Source: Nocardioides marmoribigeumensis (lineage in GTDB: Bacteria > Actinomycetota > Actinomycetes > Propionibacteriales > Nocardioidaceae). From it: a stretch of 64,000 nt of DNA. This document shows, piece after piece, positions 10,758-18,503 of this stretch. Each line of letters begins with the position of its first letter. The first letter of the stretch is position 1. The position numbers were made by a program, and so were the translations under genes. Location of the stretch: positions 2,914,001-2,978,000 of the forward strand of contig NZ_JAVDYG010000001.1 of NCBI RefSeq assembly GCF_031458325.1, given 5' to 3'. A model generated the notes under the pieces. That model saw only the letters and a program-made list of their open reading frames with translations. It had not been told where the DNA came from and searched no databases.

Positions 10758-12002
10758 ATGTCGCGTCCCGAGGTCGACACCGACGTCGACGAGTTCCGAG
10801 CCCGGAGTCGAGCCTGGCTCGAGTCCACCGGGCTCGACCGCAGGGATGGGCGCTGCGACGGGCGGCACGACGTGGTCTCCGTGTTCCACGACCTCCCGCA
10901 CGACGAGGAGCTCGCCCTGCTGGAGCGGCTCTGCGCCTGGCAGCGCACCAAGCACGACGCGGGGTTCGCCGCGATCACCTGGCCGGCGCCGTACGGTCCC
11001 GGGCTCTCCCCGGCGCACGAGGAGGCCTTCGTCTCCGAGGAGCTGGCCTGGGCGACCCCCGGGGCGCACGAGCTGCTCACGGTGACGCTCAACCTGGTCG
11101 CGCCCACGCTGCGCGAGCTCGCCTCGCACGACCTGTGCGCGGAGCTGGTCGGCCCGTTCCTGCGCGGGGACCAGCTGGCCTGCCAGCTCTTCTCCGAGCC
11201 GGGCGCGGGCTCCGACCTGGCCAATGTTTCGACCCGTGCGGTGCGCGACGGAGACGACTGGATCGTCACCGGGCAGAAGGTGTGGTCCTCGGGCGCGCAG
11301 TTCGCCGGGTGGGGCGAGCTGATCGCACGCACGGACCCGGCGGCCCCCAAGCACAGCGGGCTGACGGCCTTCATGGTCCCGCTCGACAGCCCGGGTATCG
11401 ACGTCCGGCCCCTGCGCCAGATGAGCGGGGGCCAGAGCTTCAACGAGGTCTTCCTCGACTCGGTGCGCATCCCGGACCGCTATCGCATCGGCGAGGTGGG
11501 ACAGGGCTGGAAGGTCGCGCTCACCACGCTCGGGTTCGAGCGCGGTGACAGCGCCAACCAGGCCCTGGTCGGCGGCGACTGGCGGCGGGCGTTCGCGGTC
11601 GCGCAGCGCACCGGCGCCGACCGGGACCCCCTCGTGCGGCAGCTCATGGCCGAGACGTACGTCGCGTGGCGGCTGGGCGCCGTCGCCTCGGCCCGCGACG
11701 AGAAGGACGAGGCCGAGGGACGCGCGTCCGGCGCGATCGGCTCCGTGCGCAAGCTGCAGTGGCTGCACCGGATGCAGAGCGTGTCCGACCTGACCCGCGA
11801 GGCGCTCGGTGCCGACCTCGCCGTCGACTCCGGGGCGCCCGACGCCTTCGAGTGGACCCAGCAGCTGCTGGGCGTGCCGGGCTACCGCATCGCCGGGGGC
11901 TCGGACCAGATCCAGAAGAACATCATCGGGGAGCGCCTCCTCGGCCTCCCCGCCGAACCCCGGACAGACCGGGACAAGCCGTGGCGGGAGACCCGACGAT
12001 GA
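10758..12002 (+). CDS. Acyl-CoA dehydrogenase (FadE type, large subunit-like)
   Basis: The 414-residue flavoprotein has the three ACAD parts: an N-terminal helical domain, a beta domain with LFSEPGAGSDLA and an FAD-binding TGQKVWSSGA strand, and a C-terminal helical domain ending RIAGGSDQIQKNIIGERLLG. It introduces an alpha-beta double bond into an acyl-CoA. Enzymes of this kind in steroid side-chain catabolism work as heterotetramers of two different ACADs. The shorter ACAD at 21248-22315 is the natural partner candidate here. The gene is preceded by GAAGGGG and overlaps the next SDR gene by 4 bases (ATGA). The substrate is unknown. Confidence 0.9.
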   Translation: MSRPEVDTDVDEFRARSRAWLESTGLDRRDGRCDGRHDVVSVFHDLPHDEELALLERLCAWQRTKHDAGFAAITWPAPYGPGLSPAHEEAFVSEELAWATPGAHELLTVTLNLVAPTLRELASHDLCAELVGPFLRGDQLACQLFSEPGAGSDLANVSTRAVRDGDDWIVTGQKVWSSGAQFAGWGELIARTDPAAPKHSGLTAFMVPLDSPGIDVRPLRQMSGGQSFNEVFLDSVRIPDRYRIGEVGQGWKVALTTLGFERGDSANQALVGGDWRRAFAVAQRTGADRDPLVRQLMAETYVAWRLGAVASARDEKDEAEGRASGAIGSVRKLQWLHRMQSVSDLTREALGADLAVDSGAPDAFEWTQQLLGVPGYRIAGGSDQIQKNIIGERLLGLPAEPRTDRDKPWRETRR

Positions 12003-12766
12003 GTGCTCATGCAGGTGTGCTGGACGGCAAGGTGGCGCTGGTCACCGGAGGCAGCCGCGGGCTCGGACGCGAGATGGTGCTGGCCTTCGCCGACGCCGGC
12101 GCCGACGTCGTGATCGCCAGCCGCAAGGTCGAGAGCTGCGAGGCCCTGGCCGAGGAGGTCTCGGAGCGGACCGGGCGCAAGGCGCTTGCCGTCGGCGCGC
12201 ATGTCGGCGACTGGTCCTCCATCGAGCACCTCGTCGACCGGGCCTACGAGGTCTTCGGCCGCGTCGACGTGCTGGTCAACAACGCCGGCATCGCGCCGAC
12301 GTACCCCAGCCTGCTCGAGGTGGGGGAGGACCTGTGGGACAAGACCTTCGCGGTCAACGTCAGGGGGCCGTTCCGCCTCGTCGCCCTCGTCGGTCCGCGC
12401 ATGCGCGAGACCGGTGGTGGGTCGATCATCAACGTCAGCAGCATCGCCTCGGTGCGCCCCGTGCCGGAGTTCCTGCCGTACGCCGCGTCCAAGGCCGCGC
12501 TCAACACGCTCACCCAGGGCTTCGCCTCGGCGTACGGCCCGACGGTGCGGGTGAACTGCCTCATGGCCGGACCGTTCCTCACCGACATCAGCTCGGCCTG
12601 GGACATGGAGGCCTTCGAGCGCGACGCCCAGCACATCCCGCTCCGGCGTGCGGGGAGGCCGGAGGAGGTCGTGGGAACGGCGCTCTACCTGGCCTCGGAC
12701 GCCTCGAGCTACACCACGGGCGTCGTCCTGCCCGTCGACGGCGGACGGTCAGCCTCTGCCTGGTGA
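11999..12766 (+). CDS. Short-chain dehydrogenase/reductase
   Basis: This is a 255-residue classical SDR: TGGSRGLG dinucleotide-binding loop, NNAG, a catalytic Ser in NVSSIAS, YAASK with the Tyr-Lys pair, and a C-terminal PVDGG. It most likely oxidises or reduces a hydroxyacyl-CoA or alcohol with NAD(P). Its ATG overlaps the stop of the upstream ACAD gene, and it is the last gene before an AT-rich promoter island, so ACAD and SDR probably form a two-gene unit. The specific substrate cannot be told. Confidence 0.9.
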   Translation: MSAHAGVLDGKVALVTGGSRGLGREMVLAFADAGADVVIASRKVESCEALAEEVSERTGRKALAVGAHVGDWSSIEHLVDRAYEVFGRVDVLVNNAGIAPTYPSLLEVGEDLWDKTFAVNVRGPFRLVALVGPRMRETGGGSIINVSSIASVRPVPEFLPYAASKAALNTLTQGFASAYGPTVRVNCLMAGPFLTDISSAWDMEAFERDAQHIPLRRAGRPEEVVGTALYLASDASSYTTGVVLPVDGGRSASAW

Positions 12767-12768
12767 TA

Positions 12769-12810
12769 AAAGATCATGATAAATACTTGATCTAATTCAT
12801 ACCGAGGAAT
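12769..12810. promoter_or_regulatory. Promoter island with two operator-like palindromes upstream of the CoA-transferase operon
   Basis: This AT-rich spacer between the SDR stop and the CoA-transferase start holds ATTCATAC|CGAGGAAT (12795-12810). A weaker copy, AAAGATCA|TGATAAAT, is at 12769-12784, with centres 26 bp apart. A separate perfect inverted repeat, AGATCA...TGATCT (12771-12776 and 12788-12793, 11-base spacer), overlaps them. It probably carries the promoter and operator for the long run 12847-24667. Confidence 0.55.
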
Positions 12811-12846
12811 AGAGTTCGGATGACACGGACCACCGAAGGAGACGCG

Positions 12847-14139
12847 ATGGAACAGCAGCTGGACCCCCGCTCGCCGGCACGCCGGAGCGGCCTGCTGTCC
12901 GGGATCCGCGTCGCCGACTTCTGCTGGATGGGCGTCGGCTCCGTGGCCACCCGCATGCTGGCCGACTTCGGTGCCGAGGTGATCAAGATCGAGGACCGCA
13001 CGCGGCTCGACATGCCGCGCCGGCTGCCGATCTACAAGGGCGACCTGCGGTCCTACGGCGAGGAGGACCCGAACCCGGACCCGAACAAGGGCGGCCTGTT
13101 CAACAACTACTGCCGCAACAAGCTCGGCGTCACGATCAACATGCGCACCCCCGAGGGCAAGGAGCTGTGCGAGCGGCTCATCGCCAGCAGCTCGGTGGTC
13201 ACCGAGAACTTCGCCCCCGGCGTGATGGAGCGCTGGGGCCTGACCTACGACACGGTCAAGGAGATCCGGCCGGACGTGATCATGGCCCGGATGAGCGGCT
13301 ACGGCCACGACGGCCCGCACAGCGGCCACAAGTCCTACGGCCCGGTGATCCAGGCGGTCTGCGGCCTGTCGTTCAACAGCGGCCTCGCCGGCCGCGAGCC
13401 CTCCGGCTGGGGCCTGTCCTACATGGACAACCAGGCGGCGTACTACAACTCCGCGGCCCTGCTGCTCGCGATCTACCACCGGATGCTCACCGGCGAGGGC
13501 GGCGAGATCGACGTCTCCGCGGTCGAGGTCGGGATCAACCTGCTCGGTCCCGACCTGCTCGACACCCTGGTCAACCAGCGGCCCAGCCGCCGGGCCGACT
13601 TCCCGCGCGGCAACCGCCTCGAGTTCGAGGGCGCCGCCCCGCACGGGGTCTACCCCGCCTCGGGTGCCGACGAGTGGGTTGCGGTCGCCGTCTTCGACGA
13701 CCGTGCCTGGGAGTCCCTGGTCGAGGTGCTCGGCAGCCCCGACTGGGCGACCGATCCGAACCTCGCCACCGTGGCGGGCCGCGTCGCCCGGCAGGACGAC
13801 CTCGACGCCCACCTGTCGCAGTGGACCAAGAATTTCGACAAGCACGACCTCATGCACCGGCTCCAGGCTGCGGGGGTCCCCGCCGGCGCCGTCCAGAACT
13901 CCCGCGACCTCGCCGAGGTCGACGCCCAGATCGCCCACCGCGGCACCTTCTTCGAGCTCGACCACCCCGTCATCGGGCCCGCGCTCTTCGAGGGCAATCC
14001 GATGAGCTTCTCCCGCACCGAGCAGCACAACTGGCGCTCCGCGCCGCTGCTGGGCGAGGACAACGACTACGTCTTCGGCGAGCTGCTCGGTCTCTCGGCC
14101 GACGAGCGCGCCGACCTCACCGACCGAGGAGCGATCTGA
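12847..14139 (+). CDS. Family III CoA-transferase (CaiB/BaiF type), subunit with catalytic Asp
   Basis: The predicted protein has 430 residues and starts at the ATG at 12847, because AAGGAG lies 5 bases upstream; an in-frame ATG at 12820 has no such site. It opens with the usual GIRVADFCWMGVGSVATRMLADFGAEVIKIE fold start. Asp194 in the SYMDNQAAYY segment sits where formyl-CoA transferase has its aspartyl-CoA-forming Asp. GEGGEIDVSAVE and a C-terminal GVPAGAVQN also fit the family. It moves CoA from a donor acyl-CoA to a free acid. It overlaps a second, divergent CoA-transferase gene by one base, so an activating heteromer is likely. Confidence 0.9.
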   Translation: MEQQLDPRSPARRSGLLSGIRVADFCWMGVGSVATRMLADFGAEVIKIEDRTRLDMPRRLPIYKGDLRSYGEEDPNPDPNKGGLFNNYCRNKLGVTINMRTPEGKELCERLIASSSVVTENFAPGVMERWGLTYDTVKEIRPDVIMARMSGYGHDGPHSGHKSYGPVIQAVCGLSFNSGLAGREPSGWGLSYMDNQAAYYNSAALLLAIYHRMLTGEGGEIDVSAVEVGINLLGPDLLDTLVNQRPSRRADFPRGNRLEFEGAAPHGVYPASGADEWVAVAVFDDRAWESLVEVLGSPDWATDPNLATVAGRVARQDDLDAHLSQWTKNFDKHDLMHRLQAAGVPAGAVQNSRDLAEVDAQIAHRGTFFELDHPVIGPALFEGNPMSFSRTEQHNWRSAPLLGEDNDYVFGELLGLSADERADLTDRGAI

Positions 14140-15335
14140 TGTCCGCCGCGCGTGCCCTCGCGGGCTCCCTGCCCTTCGCCGGCCTGCGGGTCGTCGAGCT
14201 CTGCGACACCCCGGCGGGGGAGCAGCTGGGCAAGCTGGTCGCCGACCTCGGTGGCGAGGTGGTCAAGGTCGAGCCGCCGGGCGGCGTCGCCAGCCGCCGG
14301 CACGGTCCGTTCCGCACCGGACCGGATGGCGTCCCCACCGAGGAGAGCCTCGCCTTCGTCGCCTACAACTCGAGCAAGCGCAGCGTCGTGCTCGACGACG
14401 GCGAGGCGGGCCGTGCCCTGCGCGACCGGCTGGTCGCCGGCGCCGACGTCCTGCTCACCACGGGCTCGCCGCGCGAGCTGGCCGCCGCGGGGCTCGACCT
14501 CGACGCGCTGGTCGAGCAGCACGAGCGCCTCGTCGTCGTCTCCACCTCGCCGTTCGGGCTCACCGGTCCCTGGAAGGACTACCTCACCAGCGACCTCGTC
14601 GGTCTGGCCGCAGGAGGCCCGCTCGCCTCCTGCGGCTACGACGACCACAGCATCCCGCCGATCCTGCCCGGGGGCGGGCAGGCCTTCCAGACGGCGGCCA
14701 GCTTCGGCTACTGCGGCCTGCTCCTGGCCCTCATCGAGCGCGAGCAGTCCGGCCGCGGCCAGCTCGTGGACGTGTCGATGCACGAGGCCAACGCCGTCAG
14801 CGGTGAGCTCGCCAACCCCTACTGGTTCTATCCCAAGGCGATCGTGCAGCGGCAGACCTGCCGGCACGCCCAACCGGTGCCGACCCAGCCCGCGCTCTTC
14901 CAGTGCGCAGACGACGTGTGGGTCTACTTCGCGCTGATCCTGGCCGAGCAGCGGTCGTGGAAGGCGCTCGTCGCGTGGATGGACGAGGTCGGCCTCGCCG
15001 ACGACCTGGGCGACCCGGCGTACGACGACCTGGCCCATCGCCAGGCGAACTTCCCGCACGTGCAGGAGATGCTCGACGTGTTCTTCATGCTCCAGACGTC
15101 CGAGGACGCCTACAGCGAGGGGCAGCGGCGCGGTCTGCCGATCGGCCCGCTGCGGGCCTTCGAGGACCTGCCGCACGACGAGCACCTGGTCGCACGGAGC
15201 TTCTTCGTCGACGTCGCGGACGACGACGGCACGGTCACGACGCTGCCCGGGCTGCCCTACCGCTTCAGCGCCTTCGCCGCGGAGCCCGGGCCTGCCCCGC
15301 GCCTGGGTGCCGACCAGGGCCTGGTGACGGCATGA
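14139..15335 (+). CDS. Family III CoA-transferase, partner subunit lacking the usual Asp
   Basis: The 398-residue protein has the family III fold start (LRVVELCDTPAGEQLGKLVADLGGEVVKVE) and the RGQLVDVSMHEA strand. Where the family normally shows a conserved Asp after the glycine-rich PGG turn, this protein reads GGGQAFQTAAS. I judge the nucleophile missing. With the intact enzyme at 12847-14139 directly upstream (the TGATG junction shares one base), it is best read as the second subunit of a heteromeric transferase or as a CoA-ester binding partner. The alternative is that it works without an acyl-enzyme. It overlaps the next gene by 4 bases. Confidence 0.85.
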   Translation: MSAARALAGSLPFAGLRVVELCDTPAGEQLGKLVADLGGEVVKVEPPGGVASRRHGPFRTGPDGVPTEESLAFVAYNSSKRSVVLDDGEAGRALRDRLVAGADVLLTTGSPRELAAAGLDLDALVEQHERLVVVSTSPFGLTGPWKDYLTSDLVGLAAGGPLASCGYDDHSIPPILPGGGQAFQTAASFGYCGLLLALIEREQSGRGQLVDVSMHEANAVSGELANPYWFYPKAIVQRQTCRHAQPVPTQPALFQCADDVWVYFALILAEQRSWKALVAWMDEVGLADDLGDPAYDDLAHRQANFPHVQEMLDVFFMLQTSEDAYSEGQRRGLPIGPLRAFEDLPHDEHLVARSFFVDVADDDGTVTTLPGLPYRFSAFAAEPGPAPRLGADQGLVTA

Positions 15336-16513
15336 CGTGGCGGCCCGGCTCCTGTGCCGTCGTCGGCATCGGCGCCACCGACTTCTCCAAGGACAGCGGG
15401 CGCTCGCCGCTCACCCTCGCCGCGCAGGCGGCGCACGCCGCGCTCGCCGACGCGGGGCTGACCGCGGCCGACGTCGACGGCATCGTCCGCTGCGACATGG
15501 ACACGATCTACCCCGCTGCCCTGGCCGAGGCACTCGGCGTGCCGGACCTGGGCTACTGGGGTGACGCCGGGCCCGGCGGCTCGGGCCCCGCTGCCATGGT
15601 CGGGCAGGCGGTCGCCGCGATCGAGGCCGGCCTGGCCACGACCGTCGTGGTCTTCCGCGCCCTCAACGGCCGCAGCGGCCTGCGCTACGGCAAGGGCGCC
15701 GCGACCGACGTGCGCGCCGGCGGCGAGGCGTCCTACGAGGACCTCTACCTGCCCTACGGCATGCAGACCGCCGGACAGTTCTTCGCCCTGCTGGCGCAGG
15801 ACCACATGAACCGCTACGGCAAGACCCAGGAGGGTCTCGCCGAGATCGCGCTGGCCTGCCGCGAGCACGCCAACGCCAACCCGGCCGCACAGTTCCACGA
15901 CCGCACGATGACCGAGGAGTCCTACTACGCCTCCCGCATGCTGTCGACGCCGCTGCGGCTCTTCGACTACTGCCTCGAGAGCGACGGCGCCGCCGCAGTC
16001 GTGGTCACCTCGGCGGAGCGGGCCGCGGACCTGCGCCAGAAGCCGGCGTACGTCGCGTCCGTCGCGCAGGCGGCCGGTCCCGAGCCCCAGCCGGGGTTGA
16101 TGTTCCCGATGCTGACCCGCACCGAGATGCTGACCACCCCCGCGGTGGACTGCGCCCGCCGGCTCTTCGGCCGCGCCGGGCTGACGGCCGCCGACGTGGA
16201 CGTCGCCCAGATCTACGACTGCTTCACGATCACGGTGCTCCTCCAGCTCGAGGACTACGGCTTCTGCGGCCGCGGGGAGGGTGGGGAGTTCGCGGCCGCA
16301 GGACACCTCAGGCTGTCCGGCGACCTGCCGATCAACACCAGCGGCGGCCACATGTCGGAGGCCTACATCCACGGCATGAACCACGTGGTCGAGGGAGTCC
16401 GCCAGGTCCGCGGGACCTCGACGGCCCAGGTCCCCGGGGCCCAGGTCTCGCTCGTGACCAGCGCCCCGCCGCCCGGCGCCAGCGCCCTGCTGCTCACCGC
16501 GGAGGCGTCATGA
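15332..16513 (+). CDS. Thiolase-fold aldolase (Ltp2-like), lacks the thiolase Cys
   Basis: The 393-residue thiolase-superfamily protein has no Cys at the nucleophile position, which reads GDAGPGGSG near residue 80. At the GHPxGATG position it has NTSGGHMSEAYIHGMNH, so Tyr345 replaces the thiolase His. As I recall, exactly this substitution (Tyr344) with loss of the Cys defines Ltp2, the steroid side-chain retro-aldolase, which acts in complex with a DUF35 protein. Here a DUF35 gene overlaps the 3' end by 4 bases. A beta-hydroxyacyl-CoA with a tertiary hydroxyl would be cleaved to a ketone plus a short acyl-CoA. The substrate need not be a steroid. The member at 17339 is a different subtype. 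Confidence 0.85.
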   Translation: MTWRPGSCAVVGIGATDFSKDSGRSPLTLAAQAAHAALADAGLTAADVDGIVRCDMDTIYPAALAEALGVPDLGYWGDAGPGGSGPAAMVGQAVAAIEAGLATTVVVFRALNGRSGLRYGKGAATDVRAGGEASYEDLYLPYGMQTAGQFFALLAQDHMNRYGKTQEGLAEIALACREHANANPAAQFHDRTMTEESYYASRMLSTPLRLFDYCLESDGAAAVVVTSAERAADLRQKPAYVASVAQAAGPEPQPGLMFPMLTRTEMLTTPAVDCARRLFGRAGLTAADVDVAQIYDCFTITVLLQLEDYGFCGRGEGGEFAAAGHLRLSGDLPINTSGGHMSEAYIHGMNHVVEGVRQVRGTSTAQVPGAQVSLVTSAPPPGASALLLTAEAS

Positions 16514-16929
16514 CCGAGCGTGTCCTGCCCGTCCTCGACGACCCGGAGACCGCGGGCTTCTGGGCCGCCGCCGCCGAGCACCGCCTCGTGGTCCGCGCGT
16601 GCGCGGCCTGCGGCAAGGAGCATCACCTGCCGCGCGCGTTCTGCGCCGACTGCGGCACGGTGAGCGACCACTGGGTCGACGTGCCCCCGCGCGGCCGGCT
16701 GGTCTCGTGGACCACGGTGCAGCACCAGGTGCACCCGGGCTACCCGACGCCCTACACCGTGCTGCTGGTCGAGCTCGAGGACCGTCCCGGCATGCGCATG
16801 GTCGGGCAGCTGCCCGGTCAGCCGGTCACGCCGCTCACGGCCGGTCAGCCGGTCGAGGCGTGGTTCGAGCACGTCGACGACACCGTGCTGCCGCAGTGGC
16901 GACCGACCGAGGGGGAGTGGTCGTCATGA
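16510..16929 (+). CDS. DUF35 Zn-ribbon/OB-fold protein, partner of the Ltp2-like aldolase
   Basis: This 139-residue protein has a rubredoxin-like zinc ribbon (CAAC and CADC, residues about 31-49), then an OB-fold strand set beginning RGRLVSWTTVQH. DUF35 proteins bind thiolase-fold enzymes and shape acyl-CoA binding; they are required for the activity of Ltp aldolases. The ATG overlaps the aldolase stop (ATGA), and the next DUF35 gene overlaps its own stop, giving the mirrored order thiolase, DUF35, DUF35, thiolase. Confidence 0.88.
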   Translation: MTERVLPVLDDPETAGFWAAAAEHRLVVRACAACGKEHHLPRAFCADCGTVSDHWVDVPPRGRLVSWTTVQHQVHPGYPTPYTVLLVELEDRPGMRMVGQLPGQPVTPLTAGQPVEAWFEHVDDTVLPQWRPTEGEWSS

Positions 16930-17342
16930 GCGCCACCCGTCTGATCGACCCGACCCTGTTCAGCGAGGACGGCAGCGCGCTGGTCGGCAGCGTCTGCGCG
17001 GACTGCGGCACCACCGCCTTCCCCGCCCAGCGCAGCTGCTCGCGCTGCAGCGGTGACGACGTCTCGGAGACGGTGCTGCCCCGCGAGGGCACGCTCTGGG
17101 CCTACACCGTCCAGGCCTTCGAGCCCAAGCGGCCGTTCCGCCACGACGGTGAGTTCGCGCCCTTCGGCCTCGCCTACGTCGACCTGGGCCCGGTCCTCGT
17201 CGAGTCCCGGCTGACCGTGGCCGACGTCGCGGCGCTCAGCCCCGGGCTGCCGGTCCAGCTGGTCACCGAACCGCTGTTCACCGACGACGACGGCACCGTC
17301 GTGCACGGCTTCGCCTTCGCACCGCTGGAGGACGCACGATGA
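16926..17342 (+). CDS. DUF35 Zn-ribbon/OB-fold protein, partner of the second thiolase-like enzyme
   Basis: The protein has 138 residues, with zinc-ribbon cysteines CADC and CSRC (residues about 24-41) followed by an OB-fold with EGTLWAYTVQAF and PFGLAYVDL. It is only distantly similar to the DUF35 protein encoded just upstream, so each probably serves one thiolase-like enzyme. Its stop overlaps the start of the thiolase-like gene at 17339 by 4 bases, which makes that its likely partner. Confidence 0.88.
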   Translation: MSATRLIDPTLFSEDGSALVGSVCADCGTTAFPAQRSCSRCSGDDVSETVLPREGTLWAYTVQAFEPKRPFRHDGEFAPFGLAYVDLGPVLVESRLTVADVAALSPGLPVQLVTEPLFTDDDGTVVHGFAFAPLEDAR

Positions 17343-18487
17343 GCGACGACGTGGTGATCATCGGTCTGGGCATGCACCGCTTCGGCCGCACCGACGGGAC
17401 GAGCGGTCGCCAGATGGGCGTGCACGCGACGCGGGCCGCCCTTGCGGACGCCGGCATCACCTGGCCCGACGTGCAGTTCGCCTTCGGCGGCAGCTATGCC
17501 TCCGGCGACGCCGACACCCTGGTCTCCGACCTCGGCCTGACCGGACTGCCGTTCGTCAACGTGCGCAACGGCTGCGGCACCGGCGGCTCCGCCCTGATCA
17601 GCGCACGCAACGCGATCGCCTCTGGGGTCCACGACCTCGGCCTCGTCGTCGGGTTCGACAAGCACCCGCGCGGCGCCTTCACCGAGGACCCCGCCAACCT
17701 CGGCCTCGGCCGGTGGTACGGCGAGAGCGGCCTCATGGTGACCACGCAGTTCTTCGCGATGAAGATCCAGCGCTACATGGCCGAGCACGGCATCACCGAC
17801 CGCACGCTGGCGAAGGTGGCGGCCAAGGCGTTCCGCAACGCGGAGCACAACGAGCACGCCTGGCGCCGGACCCCGATGACCGAGGAGCAGATCCTCGCCG
17901 CGCCGATGGTCAACCCGCCGCTGACGCAGTACATGTTCTGCTCGCCCGGCGAGGGCGCGGTGGCGCTGGTCCTGGCCAGTGCCGAGAGGGCGCGCTCGCT
18001 CGGCGTCACCGGCGTACGCCTCGACGCGGTGGAGCTGCGCACCCGCCGCTTCGGGTCGTTCGAGGTCTACAGCCCGTGGCTGTCGCCCGAGCGCGCGGAC
18101 GGACCGACCAGCCAGGCGGCCCGCGCTGCCTTCGAGTCGGCGGGCATCGGGCCCGACGACGTCGACGTCGCGCAGGTCCAGGACACCGAGTCGGGCGCGG
18201 AGATCATGCACCTCGCCGAGACCGGGCTGTGCAAGGACGGCGAGCAGGAGCGGCTCTACGCCACCGGCGCGCTCGAGATCGGCGGCGTGCTGCCGGTCAA
18301 CACCGACGGCGGCGTGATCGCCAACGGCGAGCCCATCGGCGCCACCGGTCTGCGTCAGGTCCACGAGGTGGTCCTGCAGCTGCGCGGCGGCGCCGGTGTC
18401 CGGCAGGTCCCCGACTCGCCCAAGGTCGGTTTCACCCACGTGTACGGCGCACCGGGCCTGAGTGCCTGCGCCGTGCTGAGCGTCTGA
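17339..18487 (+). CDS. Thiolase-fold enzyme (SCPx/Ltp family) with Cys but Glu in place of the GHP His
   Basis: The 382-residue SCP-x-like thiolase-superfamily member keeps a Cys in the nucleophile position (Cys79 in RNGCGTGGSAL). In the GHPxGATG motif the His is replaced: it reads NGEPIGATG, Glu331. A normal thiolase needs that His in the oxyanion hole. The enzyme therefore may be a modified thiolase, an aldolase, or a Claisen-type enzyme with altered chemistry. The overlapping DUF35 gene (16926-17342) should encode its partner. I cannot choose between thiolysis and aldol cleavage from sequence. Confidence 0.85.
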   Translation: MSDDVVIIGLGMHRFGRTDGTSGRQMGVHATRAALADAGITWPDVQFAFGGSYASGDADTLVSDLGLTGLPFVNVRNGCGTGGSALISARNAIASGVHDLGLVVGFDKHPRGAFTEDPANLGLGRWYGESGLMVTTQFFAMKIQRYMAEHGITDRTLAKVAAKAFRNAEHNEHAWRRTPMTEEQILAAPMVNPPLTQYMFCSPGEGAVALVLASAERARSLGVTGVRLDAVELRTRRFGSFEVYSPWLSPERADGPTSQAARAAFESAGIGPDDVDVAQVQDTESGAEIMHLAETGLCKDGEQERLYATGALEIGGVLPVNTDGGVIANGEPIGATGLRQVHEVVLQLRGGAGVRQVPDSPKVGFTHVYGAPGLSACAVLSV

Positions 18488-18503
18488 GAGAGAAGAGAGC
18501 ACC

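Noticed and set aside
12771-12793. AGATCA-N11-TGATCT as a separate operator class
   Set aside because: It overlaps a weak copy of the island palindrome and has no second occurrence in the window, so it is noted but not counted as a separate motif.
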